Source: Gammaproteobacteria bacterium (GTDB taxonomy: Bacteria; Pseudomonadota; Gammaproteobacteria; S012-40). From it: DNA of 32,738 nt. The notes below the pieces were generated by a model. The model was given only the letters and a program-made list of their open reading frames with translations, made no database searches and was not told the origin of the DNA. Location of the stretch: positions 1 through 32,738 of the forward strand of contig WFVN01000138.1 in the NCBI GenBank assembly GCA_015491615.1, in the 5' to 3' direction. This document shows positions 1-7,814 of this stretch, piece by piece. A program made the position numbers and the translations under genes. How positions within the stretch are numbered: the stretch's first letter is position 1; each line of letters begins with the position of its first letter.

Positions 1-515
1 ATTTTGAGGAGCCGGTGGAATTTGTTGATGAAGTGGTCGTCGTAGCCGAACACCACCGAGGGGCGGAAGGCGGTGACGTGCAGGTCCGGGCTTTCGGCCG
101 CCATCACCGCCGCCTCGCCCTCGGCCTTGCTGCGCAGATAGCGGCTGGGGGCATCGGGGGCGGCGCGCAGGGCGCTCATGTGCAGCAGGCGGCGCACGCC
201 GTGGGCCCGGCATTGGTCCACCACCCGCTGGGGCAGGCGCACGTGCACGTCCTCGAAGCGGGCGTGGCGGTCCTCGTTGAGGATGCCCACCAGGTTGATG
301 ACCGCGTCCGCCCCCTCAATGACACCCGAGAGCTGGGCGTCGTCGTGGACGTCCGCTTCGATCAGATCCACCCCGGGGAGAATGCGCAGGTCCTTGTGCA
401 GATCGGGATGGGCGCTGGGGACACGCACGGCGAACCCCGCAGCGACCAGATCGTGGACGATGTGGCGGCCGATGAAGCCGCTCCCTCCCAATACGGTCAC
501 CCGTCGAATGATCAT
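1..515 (-). CDS. NDUFA9-like atypical SDR NAD(P)-binding protein, 3' end cut by the window edge
   Basis: The reading frame starts at the ATG complementary to 513-515 and runs leftward off the window, giving about 171 N-terminal residues. The N-terminus carries the nucleotide-binding glycine motif GGSGFIG at residues 10-16 right after a beta-strand (RRVTVL), and a later segment INLVGIL typical of atypical short-chain dehydrogenases of the complex I NDUFA9/NmrA type. Bacterial members are thought to bind NAD(P)H and quinone-like or lipid ligands; the actual substrate is not known. A YxxxK-like stretch (YLRSK) is visible around residues 129-133. The neighbouring slt gene lies 57 bp upstream on the same strand, so the two may be co-transcribed. 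No stop is visible, so length and C-terminal domain cannot be judged. Confidence 0.8.
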   Translation of the reverse strand, partial: MIIRRVTVLGGSGFIGRHIVHDLVAAGFAVRVPSAHPDLHKDLRILPGVDLIEADVHDDAQLSGVIEGADAVINLVGILNEDRHARFEDVHVRLPQRVVDQCRAHGVRRLLHMSALRAAPDAPSRYLRSKAEGEAAVMAAESPDLHVTAFRPSVVFGYDDHFINKFHRLLK

Positions 516-572
516 GTGATTCCTTTTCCGTTTGGTATTGAGGATCCGCATTATAGCCAGCCGTGGCCCGTC

Positions 573-2525
573 TCAACCCGCGTCGGGGGCGGCCACGGGT
601 GGCATGCGCCGGCGCAATGGATCGACGCGCCCGTCCAGGCGGTGGTCGAAGATGACGGTGTAGGCCATCACCCGCTGCACGTAGTGGCGGGTTTCATTGT
701 AGGGAATGGTCTCCACCCACAGATCGGCCGCCAGGGGCTGTTCTGGCAGCCACTGACGCACCCGCTGCGGACCGGCGTTGTACGCGGCGGTAGCCGCTAC
801 CAGATTGCCGCCGAAGGTGTCTCGCATGCGTTGCAGGTAGGCGGTACCGATGCGGATGTTCTTGTCCACGTCCAGCAATTCGCGACTGGAGCGCAGGCGG
901 GTGTTGATGAGGCGCGCGGTGAGGCGGCCAGTGCTGGGCATGACCTGCATCAGGCCCAGCGCGCCGGCGTGGGAACGCGCATCGGCCATGTATACGCTCT
1001 CCTGGCGGATGACGCCGTACACCCAGGCCGGGTCGATGCGAAGCTGGCGCGCCTGGGCGAGGACCTGCTCGCGGTACACCAAAGGGAAGCGCAGGTCCAG
1101 ATCGTCGAAATGGTCGCTGCGGGCGACGGTGAGGATGGCACGGTCGTGCCAACCCCAGCGGCTGGCCAGGACCGCCGCCATGCGCAGGCCCCGCTCGTCC
1201 AAATCGGCGATGGCGGCGTTCCACTCGCGACGGGCGTCAGCGAGCCGTCCCAGACGATACAACTCGCGGGCACGGACGATGCCCGGTCGCCGGGCGACGG
1301 CCGCCAGTTCTCCATCACTGAAGGTGAGCCGGTCGGAGCGGATGGGGTAAGCGCGCCCCAGACGGTCGGCGGCCAGGAAACCGTAATAGCCGCGTTCTCT
1401 GGAGAGACGTGTGAATTCCCGTCGCGCCGCCGACTCCAGGGCCGGGAGGCGCCCTGCGCGGGCCTCCAGGATCCGTGCCCGCCAGTAGCGCCAACGCTCG
1501 CCGTCCCGCTCGTCGGGAGGCAGGGCCTCGATCCAGGCCAGGGCGGCATCCCAGTCCTGTCGGGCGAGAGCGGACCGCACCCGCCATTCGCGCACGCGCG
1601 CATCCGCGTTGGGGACCGCCGCCAGCCAGGCGAGGGCCTGGGGCAAGCCTCGGTAGGCTGCGCGCAAGGCGATGTAGCGATCCACTTCCGCGACCACCTC
1701 CGCACCGTCCTCGGCCCGGTGCACCTCGCGCACGCCGGACCAGAAGTCGTAAGCAGCCTGTGGGTCGCGCCGGGCCAGACGCTTGACTCCGTAACGGACG
1801 ATCTCCCGTGCCAGGGGCAGGTCACGCCGGTATTCGTGGTGGTGGAGAGCCTCGGCGGGGGCACGCCGCATGCGAATCCAGCGCCGTACCCAGCGCTGGT
1901 CCGCGTCCGGCAAGGACTTGGCCAAATAGCGGGCCAGGGAAGTCCGACCATTTTGCATGACCAGGCGGATACGCGCCCACACCGCCTCCCGCGTGCGCCC
2001 GCCGTACTCGGCCCAGCGTTCGAAAACCGGATCGCAGGCGCGTGGCTGGGAGCGCCCCACCAACCACAGCCGTTCGGCCCGATCCATCGCCTCGCGGGTG
2101 CGACCGGTCTCGAACAGGGCACGGGCCTCGAGGCAGCGTAGGGTGGTGCCACCCACCGGCTGGTAATTCTCCAGGAACACCTCCCAACGCCCCTGGCGGG
2201 CGAGGCGCTTGAGCCAACGGGCACGCAAGCGATCGGCGATGGGCAGTTCACCGTGACGGGCGAGGAAAGTACGGATCTCGCTGTCGCTCACGCGCCGCAT
2301 CCAACGACGCAGGCGCTCGTATTCCAAGTAAGGCGCGAGTGGATAGGTTTCGATTTGTTGGAGCAGACGGCGGTAGGTGCGCAGGTGCCCGCGCTTGAGG
2401 GCCGCCTCGGCTTGTTGAAAAACGCGTCGCTCTTCTGCGTAAGGATCCGGCTCGGCGGCGACGGCGACACACGCCAGCGCCCAGGCGAACAGGAGAAGGA
2501 TTCCCCCCATGCGGTTCCGTGCCAT
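573..2525 (-). CDS. slt: Soluble lytic murein transglycosylase
   Basis: This 650-residue periplasmic enzyme cleaves the MurNAc-GlcNAc bond of peptidoglycan to form 1,6-anhydromuropeptides. It begins with a signal peptide (hydrophobic GILLLFAWALACVAVA), followed by a long alpha-helical superhelix of short repeats (about residues 30-480), which is the doughnut domain of the Slt70 family. The C-terminal SLT catalytic domain begins near residue 495; the segment VIRQES carries the catalytic glutamate (about Glu509), followed by GLMQVMP and AYNAGP, both family signatures. The ATG at 2523-2525 is preferred over an in-frame TTG nine bases upstream because GAGGAG directly precedes it. A TAGAAT-like -10 lies on the minus strand at 2559-2564, without a clear -35. 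Length is normal for the family. Confidence 0.93.
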   Translation of the reverse strand: MARNRMGGILLLFAWALACVAVAAEPDPYAEERRVFQQAEAALKRGHLRTYRRLLQQIETYPLAPYLEYERLRRWMRRVSDSEIRTFLARHGELPIADRLRARWLKRLARQGRWEVFLENYQPVGGTTLRCLEARALFETGRTREAMDRAERLWLVGRSQPRACDPVFERWAEYGGRTREAVWARIRLVMQNGRTSLARYLAKSLPDADQRWVRRWIRMRRAPAEALHHHEYRRDLPLAREIVRYGVKRLARRDPQAAYDFWSGVREVHRAEDGAEVVAEVDRYIALRAAYRGLPQALAWLAAVPNADARVREWRVRSALARQDWDAALAWIEALPPDERDGERWRYWRARILEARAGRLPALESAARREFTRLSRERGYYGFLAADRLGRAYPIRSDRLTFSDGELAAVARRPGIVRARELYRLGRLADARREWNAAIADLDERGLRMAAVLASRWGWHDRAILTVARSDHFDDLDLRFPLVYREQVLAQARQLRIDPAWVYGVIRQESVYMADARSHAGALGLMQVMPSTGRLTARLINTRLRSSRELLDVDKNIRIGTAYLQRMRDTFGGNLVAATAAYNAGPQRVRQWLPEQPLAADLWVETIPYNETRHYVQRVMAYTVIFDHRLDGRVDPLRRRMPPVAAPDAG

Positions 2526-2596
2526 ACTCCTCAAGTTCCCTGCGCGAGCATCCGCTTCATTCTAGCCCCAACTCCAACTCTGTGACGAGGTGAGTC

Positions 2597-3961
2597 ATGG
2601 CCTTCCGATCCGTCAACCCCGCCACCGGCGAAACCGTCTTCCAACAACCAGCCTGGGACGAGGCCGCGCTGGACGCGGCTTTGCAAGAAGTGGCCCAGGT
2701 CACACCTGCTTGGATGGAGACCCCTATCCAACGGCGCACCAAACTCATGGCGCGGGCGGGCGAGGTGCTGCGTGGGCGACGCGACGAGCTGGCCCGCCTC
2801 ATCACCGAGGAGATGGGCAAGCTGTACAAAGAGGCCCAGGCGGAAGTGGAGAAATGTGCCTGGGTGTGCGAGTTCTATGCCCAGGAGGGTCCTGGCTTCC
2901 TCGCCGACGAGGTGCGCGAATCCGACGCCGGGCGTTCCCTGGTGGCCTTCCAGCCCCTGGGCACGGTGCTCGCGGTGATGCCCTGGAACTTCCCCCTCTG
3001 GCAGGTCTTCCGCTTCGCCGCTCCGGCCCTGGTGGCCGGTAACACCGGCGTCCTCAAGCACGCCTCCAACGTCCCCCGTTGCGCCCTGGCCATCGAATCG
3101 GTGTTCCGCGAGGCGGGCTTCCCGGACGGCGTGTTCCGCACCCTCATGATCCGCGCCGATCAGGTGGCGCGAGTGATCGACGATCCGCGCGTGCACGCCG
3201 TCACCCTCACCGGCTCGGAACCGGCGGGCCGGCGGGTGGCCGCCGAGGCGGGGGCACAGATCAAGAAGACGGTACTGGAATTGGGCGGCTCCGACGCCTT
3301 CGTCGTTCTCGACGACGCCGACCTGGATCTGGCGGTACAGGAGGGGGTCGCCTCCCGCTTCCTCAACGCCGGCCAGAGCTGCATCGCCGCCAAGCGCTTC
3401 ATCCTCGTGGAGGCCGTGGCCGAGGCCTTCCTGGAACGTTTCAAGGCGGCGGTGGAAGCCCTGCGCCCCGGCGACCCCATGGACCCGGACACCACCCTCG
3501 CCCCCATGGCCCGCAAGGACCTGCGTGCGGAGCTCCACGAGCAAGTGACCCGCTCCATCGACCAGGGCGCGGTACCCCTCACCGGCTGCCGTCCCTTATC
3601 TAGGCCGGGTATCTTCTACGCCCCCTCCATCCTCGACCGCGTGGGCCCGGGCATGGCCGCCTACGAAGAAGAACTGTTCGGCCCCGTGGCCATTGTCATC
3701 CGCGCCCGCGACGAGGACGACGCCCTGCGCATCGCCAACGACTCCCGCTTCGGCCTCGGCGGTAGCGTGTGGACCCGCGATGCCACCCGCGGCGAGGCCT
3801 TTGCCCGGCGCATGGCCTGCGGCTGCGCCTTCGTCAACGGCATGGTCAAATCCGATCCACGCCTGCCCTTCGGCGGTATCAAGGTCTCCGGTTACGGGCG
3901 CGAGCTCGCGCGCGAGGGGATCCGCGAGTTCGTCAACGTCAAGACCCTCTGGATCCGCTGA
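2597..3961 (+). CDS. NAD(P)-dependent succinate-semialdehyde dehydrogenase (short aldehyde dehydrogenase)
   Basis: A 454-residue aldehyde dehydrogenase that should oxidise succinate semialdehyde, or a related aldehyde, to the acid with NAD(P)+. Visible landmarks are the MPWNFPLWQ cofactor-site segment (128-136), TGSEPAG (205-211), the general-base glutamate Glu228 in LELGG, and the nucleophile Cys262 in NAGQSC. The short length and the TGSEPAGR and NAGQSCIAAKRF signatures match the compact SSADH group found in cyanobacteria and proteobacteria (GabD/YneI-like) rather than the ~480-residue GabD. The start has GAGGTG four bases upstream. It is divergent from slt across 71 bp and stands alone, with no GABA transaminase nearby, so the physiological aldehyde is an inference. 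Confidence 0.9.
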   Translation: MAFRSVNPATGETVFQQPAWDEAALDAALQEVAQVTPAWMETPIQRRTKLMARAGEVLRGRRDELARLITEEMGKLYKEAQAEVEKCAWVCEFYAQEGPGFLADEVRESDAGRSLVAFQPLGTVLAVMPWNFPLWQVFRFAAPALVAGNTGVLKHASNVPRCALAIESVFREAGFPDGVFRTLMIRADQVARVIDDPRVHAVTLTGSEPAGRRVAAEAGAQIKKTVLELGGSDAFVVLDDADLDLAVQEGVASRFLNAGQSCIAAKRFILVEAVAEAFLERFKAAVEALRPGDPMDPDTTLAPMARKDLRAELHEQVTRSIDQGAVPLTGCRPLSRPGIFYAPSILDRVGPGMAAYEEELFGPVAIVIRARDEDDALRIANDSRFGLGGSVWTRDATRGEAFARRMACGCAFVNGMVKSDPRLPFGGIKVSGYGRELAREGIREFVNVKTLWIR

Positions 3962-4030
3962 ACGCTCAAGTCCGCGCCCCCTGCACCCGACAAATAGAAC
4001 GACGACCCGAGCGACCCCAGGAGCGGCGAC

Positions 4031-4882
4031 ATGGCGGCACGGAGACTGGATCTGGACCGGCTACCCCCTTTGCCTGACGTGGCTCGCCGGCTTCTCACCA
4101 TGGACGAGGACGCGGTGGGGACCCGGCAAGTGGCCGAATGGGTGGAGCTGGACCCGGCCCTCGCCGCGCACGTGGTGCGTCATGCCAGCTCCCCCGTGCT
4201 GGGGGTGCGCGAGCGCGTCCACTCCATCCACGAGGCGATCATGCGCCTGGGGGTGAACAAAGTCACCGAACTGGCCCTCGGGCTTGCCGCCGGCAGTGTC
4301 TTCCACCTGCCTGCCCACGGCCCCCTGGGGGCGCACGACTTCTGGCGCCACGCCGTCTTCACCGCCGCTCTCATGCATCGCCTGGCCGGCACCCTCCCCG
4401 ATTTCGGCGCCACCAAACCGGGCATGGCCTACCTCGCCGGCCTGCTGCACAATATCGGCCTGCTCGCTCTGGCGCACCTGGAACCAGAGGACTTCAAGGC
4501 CCTCAACCGCCTTGCCCAGAACGAGCCAGACACCCCCCTGGGCGACCTGGAACAACGCCTGGGCATCGAAGACCACGCCCACCTCGGCGCCCGCCTCCTG
4601 CGTCACTGGCGCATGCCGCAGGCGACGGTGGTCACCGCCCAGGCCCATCACGAGCCCCACTACCGGGGAGAAATGCACACCTACGCCAACCTGTGCAACG
4701 TGGCCATCGGCGTGGTCAAGGAACGCCTGGGGGTCGGCGATGGCGACGCCGGTTACAGCGACGGCCCGGCCCTCGCCGCCCTCGGCCTGGACGCCGGCCA
4801 AGTGAACAAGGAATGGGAGGCCCTGTGTCAATTCGAAGACGACCTGCAAGCCGCCGCCACCGCCCTCTCCAATCTGGGCTGA
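4031..4882 (+). CDS. HDOD domain protein
   Basis: This 283-residue protein is an HDOD (HD-related output) domain protein. It begins with the typical LPPLPDVARRLLTM and VAEWVELDPALAAHVVRHASSP helices, then IHEAIMRLGVNKVTELALGLA. The mid-protein motif GLLHNIGLLAL has His-Asn where true HD phosphohydrolases have His-Asp, as is normal for HDOD proteins, which are regarded as non-hydrolytic signalling scaffolds. A second histidine-rich helix (AQAHHEPHY) follows. AGGAG lies seven bases before the ATG. No receiver, GGDEF or EAL domain is attached. Its role may be in signal transduction or surface behaviour, but no partner is adjacent. The 3' end overlaps the next frame. Confidence 0.88.
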   Translation: MAARRLDLDRLPPLPDVARRLLTMDEDAVGTRQVAEWVELDPALAAHVVRHASSPVLGVRERVHSIHEAIMRLGVNKVTELALGLAAGSVFHLPAHGPLGAHDFWRHAVFTAALMHRLAGTLPDFGATKPGMAYLAGLLHNIGLLALAHLEPEDFKALNRLAQNEPDTPLGDLEQRLGIEDHAHLGARLLRHWRMPQATVVTAQAHHEPHYRGEMHTYANLCNVAIGVVKERLGVGDGDAGYSDGPALAALGLDAGQVNKEWEALCQFEDDLQAAATALSNLG

Positions 4883-5487
4883 CCGCCCTCCTCCTCGCCC
4901 TCGCCCTGCCCCTCCAGGCCGAACCCGGGCGCGCCCTCCTCCAGGAGACCGCCGCTACCGCGGACACCGGTCGCATCCACATCGACCTCATCAACGGCAC
5001 CGGCGGCGCCACCCGCACCGCCCCCAGCCTGGTGCGCGTGGGCAGCCGCGCCGGAGAGTGGCAGATCGCCCGCGACGCCCTCGGATTCAAATATCCCGCC
5101 GGTCGCGCGGTGGCGGTATACGGACGTCTCGGCCTGGACACCGGCGCCGGACGCAGCGACGCCGTCGCCGGGCTGGCCTGGAGTGGTCGCAGCGGTCGCC
5201 TGCGCCTCAACCTCAACCCGGAGCTTTCCAAGGCCGGCGACACCCCCCACCTGTATCTCAACGGCGCCGCCCGCCTCGGGCTACCCCTGCCCGCCGGTCA
5301 TCCCGGTCGCCTCGCCGGCATCCTGGAGGCCAGCCTCTCCGACGAAGCAGGAAGGGAACTGGCCATCGTCGGCGGCCTGCGCTGGCAACTCCATCCCGCC
5401 CTCACCCTCGATGCGGTGATCCTCACCGCCGGCCCGGTGAACGCCATCGGGACCCCTACCGCCCTGCGCCTCTGTCTGGGCCTGTGA
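4825..5487 (+). CDS. Exported hypothetical protein, possibly beta-rich outer-membrane protein
   Basis: I do not recognise a family. The chosen start is a GTG with GGGAGG four bases upstream; this gives 220 residues with an arginine-rich n-region, a hydrophobic core (LTALLLALALPLQA) and likely cleavage before EPGR. An ATG at 4813 is the alternative start. The frame is open much further upstream, but there it only shadows the HDOD gene. The mature part is full of alternating polar/hydrophobic segments (AVAVYGRLGLDTG, GLAWSGRSGRLRLNLN, HLYLNGAARLGLPL, AIVGGLRWQLH), as in small beta-barrels or transporter-like outer-membrane proteins, but it lacks the usual terminal phenylalanine. The 58-bp overlap with the HDOD gene suggests translational coupling. 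Confidence 0.6.
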   Translation: MSIRRRPASRRHRPLQSGLTALLLALALPLQAEPGRALLQETAATADTGRIHIDLINGTGGATRTAPSLVRVGSRAGEWQIARDALGFKYPAGRAVAVYGRLGLDTGAGRSDAVAGLAWSGRSGRLRLNLNPELSKAGDTPHLYLNGAARLGLPLPAGHPGRLAGILEASLSDEAGRELAIVGGLRWQLHPALTLDAVILTAGPVNAIGTPTALRLCLGL

Positions 5488-5499
5488 AAGCCACCGGCG

Positions 5500-5517
5500 C
5501 TGTCACCAAACTGTAAC
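5500..5517 (+). promoter_or_regulatory. Pho box (PhoB binding site) upstream of pstC
   Basis: Two direct heptamers, CTGTCAC and CTGTAAC, start exactly 11 bases apart and are separated by CAAA. This matches the known PhoB recognition pattern of CTGTCAT-like repeats with an A/T-rich 4-base spacer. It lies 59 bp before the pstC start, so the pst-phoU operon is probably induced by phosphate starvation through PhoB. Confidence 0.82.
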
Positions 5518-5527
5518 ATTGCCTCCG

Positions 5528-5533
5528 TACCAT
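5528..5533 (+). promoter_or_regulatory. Predicted -10 element of the pst promoter
   Basis: TACCAT matches four of six consensus positions and starts 10 bases after the second Pho heptamer. This is the spacing seen in PhoB-activated promoters, where the Pho box takes the place of the -35. No other good -10 lies between the Pho box and pstC. Confidence 0.5.
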
Positions 5534-5576
5534 CCGGCTTCCGGTCCCACGTGGCCGGCCTTGGAGCCCGAACCCC

Positions 5577-7814
5577 ATGTCCGCCTTCGAACCGTCCCTG
5601 AGCTATCGACGCTGGCGCCACCTCAAGGACCGCCTGGCCAAGCACGGCGTGGCCATCGGCGGGGTGGGCGTGATCGTCGCCATCACCCTCATCTTCTTCT
5701 ATCTCCTCCTCGTCGTCCTGCCCCTGTTCAAACCGGCGGAAATGGAAGCGGGGCCCAGTTTTTCTCTCACCGACGCTCCCCAGGCCATCCACTACCTCAC
5801 CGTGGACGAGTACGTGGAGGTGGGCCTGGCGGTGGACGAGGCCGGTCGGGCCCTGTTCTTCTCCACCGCCGACGGCCACCCCCTCGAACGCATCGACATC
5901 GAGCTCCCTCCGGGGGCCCGCGTCACCGCCTTGGGCAAGGGCGACCCGGCCATCGAGATCCTCGCCCTAGGGCTGGACAACGGCCAGGTGGTGGTAGTCA
6001 AGCCGGTGTACAAGATCAGCTACCCCGATGACCGCCGCCACATCACCCCTACGTTGGAATATCCCCTGGGCACCGACCCCATCGATCTGGACGAGGACGG
6101 CGCCCCCTTGCGCGCGGTGGCTCTGCAGATGGGCGAGGAGCAGGCCACCCTCGCCGCCGTGGGCGAGTCCGGCCAGGTGTTCGTCGCCAACCTCGCCATC
6201 GAGGAATCGTTCCTCGGCGAGGGCTTCAGCTTCGAACAAGAAAACACCGTCATCGAACCGGACCTGGACGACATCCGCTACCTCCTGGTGAGCGGCCCGC
6301 AGACCGAGCTCTACCTCGCCAACGGCGACGGCAACGCCCTCCTCTATGACCTGCGCGACCCTACCGAGCCCGAGCTCCTGCAACGCCTGGACCTCACCCC
6401 GCCGGGGGTACGCCTCACCAGCCTGCGCTTCCTCACTGGCAGCGTCTCCCTCATGGTCGGTGATTCCCGCGGCCACATCGCCCAATGGTTTCCGGTGAAC
6501 GAACGGGGCCGCCCGCGCTTGGTACACGTGCGCGAATTCGCCGAGCAGGACGCAGCCATCACCGACATCGCCCCGGAACACGGCCGTCGTGGTTTCGTCG
6601 CCGCCGATGCCAAAGGCCGGCTGGGGGTGTACTACACCACCTCCGAGCGTCTCCTGGCCTTGGCCCCCGTCACCGATGTCCCCGTCGCCAAGGTGGCGGT
6701 GAGCCCGCGCGCCGACGCCGCCCTGGTGCTGGATGCACAAGGACGCCTGCACGTCTTTCGCATCCACAACGAGCACCCGGAGATCTCCTTCAAGTCCCTG
6801 TGGGGCAAGGTGTGGTACGAGGGCTACAGCGAGCCGGCCCATCTCTGGCAATCCTCCGCCGCCACCACCGACTTCGAGCCCAAATTCAGCCTCACCCCCC
6901 TGGCGCTGGGCACCCTCAAGGCGGCCTTCTACGCCATGCTGGTGGCCGTCCCCCTGGCCATCATGGGGGCCATCTACACCGCCTACTTCATGTCCCCGGG
7001 GTTGCGCCGAGTGGTGAAACCCACCATCGAGATCATGGAGGCCCTGCCCACCGTGATCCTCGGCTTCCTCGCCGGCCTGTGGCTGGCCCCTTACGTGGAG
7101 GCCCATCTGCCCGGCATCTTCGCCAGCCTCCTCATCTTGCCCGCTGGCGTCCTCCTGTTCGCCTATCTGTGGCAGCGCCTGCCCCGCACCTTGCGTGCGC
7201 ATGTGCCCGACGGTTGGGAACCCCTGTTACTGCTGCCGGTACTGGCCGCGCTCACTGCCCTGGCCATGTGGCTCAGCTATCCCATGGAAGAACTCTTCTT
7301 CGAAGGCGACATGCGTAACTGGCTGGCCAACGATCTCGGTATTCCCTTCGACCAGCGCAACGCCATCGTCGTCGGCCTGGCCATGGGCTTCGCCGTCATC
7401 CCCACCATCTTCTCCATCACCGAGGACGCCATCTTCCAAGTGCCCAAGCACCTCACTTTCGGCTCCCTGGCCCTCGGCGCCACCCCGTGGCAGACCCTCA
7501 CCCGGGTGGTCATCCTCACCGCCAGCCCCGGCATCTTTTCGGCAGTGATGATCGGTCTCGGGCGCGCCGTGGGAGAAACCATGATCGTCCTCATGGCCAC
7601 CGGTAACACGCCGGTGATGGACTGGAGCCCCTTCCAGGGCATGCGCACCCTGTCGGCCAACATCGCCGTGGAGATGCCCGAATCGGAGGTGGACAGCACC
7701 CACTACCGGGTCCTGTTCCTGGCCGCCCTGGTACTGTTCTTGTTCACCTTCGCCGTCAACACCGCGGCGGAGATGGTCCGTCAACGCCTGCGCAAGAAAT
7801 ACAGCAGCCTATGA
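5577..7814 (+). CDS. pstC: Phosphate ABC transporter permease PstC, long form
   Basis: One of two inner-membrane permease subunits of the high-affinity phosphate importer. The 745-residue protein is far longer than the ~320-residue E. coli PstC. After one transmembrane helix (about 26-50) comes a ~370-residue periplasmic region with repeated beta-hairpin segments resembling propeller blades (for example ALALGLDNGQVVVV and LYLANGDGNALLYD). The transmembrane permease module begins near residue 440. The EAA-type loop for the ATPase is visible in FGSLALGATPWQTL, followed by GLGRAVGETM. Long PstC forms are known in Pseudomonas and related gammaproteobacteria. The gene follows a Pho box and overlaps pstA by four bases (ATGA). 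Confidence 0.93.
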   Translation: MSAFEPSLSYRRWRHLKDRLAKHGVAIGGVGVIVAITLIFFYLLLVVLPLFKPAEMEAGPSFSLTDAPQAIHYLTVDEYVEVGLAVDEAGRALFFSTADGHPLERIDIELPPGARVTALGKGDPAIEILALGLDNGQVVVVKPVYKISYPDDRRHITPTLEYPLGTDPIDLDEDGAPLRAVALQMGEEQATLAAVGESGQVFVANLAIEESFLGEGFSFEQENTVIEPDLDDIRYLLVSGPQTELYLANGDGNALLYDLRDPTEPELLQRLDLTPPGVRLTSLRFLTGSVSLMVGDSRGHIAQWFPVNERGRPRLVHVREFAEQDAAITDIAPEHGRRGFVAADAKGRLGVYYTTSERLLALAPVTDVPVAKVAVSPRADAALVLDAQGRLHVFRIHNEHPEISFKSLWGKVWYEGYSEPAHLWQSSAATTDFEPKFSLTPLALGTLKAAFYAMLVAVPLAIMGAIYTAYFMSPGLRRVVKPTIEIMEALPTVILGFLAGLWLAPYVEAHLPGIFASLLILPAGVLLFAYLWQRLPRTLRAHVPDGWEPLLLLPVLAALTALAMWLSYPMEELFFEGDMRNWLANDLGIPFDQRNAIVVGLAMGFAVIPTIFSITEDAIFQVPKHLTFGSLALGATPWQTLTRVVILTASPGIFSAVMIGLGRAVGETMIVLMATGNTPVMDWSPFQGMRTLSANIAVEMPESEVDSTHYRVLFLAALVLFLFTFAVNTAAEMVRQRLRKKYSSL

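Noticed and set aside
15..2141. 708-codon open frame on the plus strand
   Set aside because: It lies opposite slt and the NDUFA9-like gene; both have family motifs, while this frame has none and reads as a high-G+C shadow.
2531..3544. 337-codon open frame on the minus strand
   Set aside because: Antisense to the aldehyde dehydrogenase, whose catalytic motifs are complete on the plus strand.
4138..4824. N-terminal extension of the exported hypothetical gene
   Set aside because: This part lies within the HDOD gene in another frame and reads as Pro/Arg/Gly-rich shadow; the signal peptide begins only after 4813-4825.
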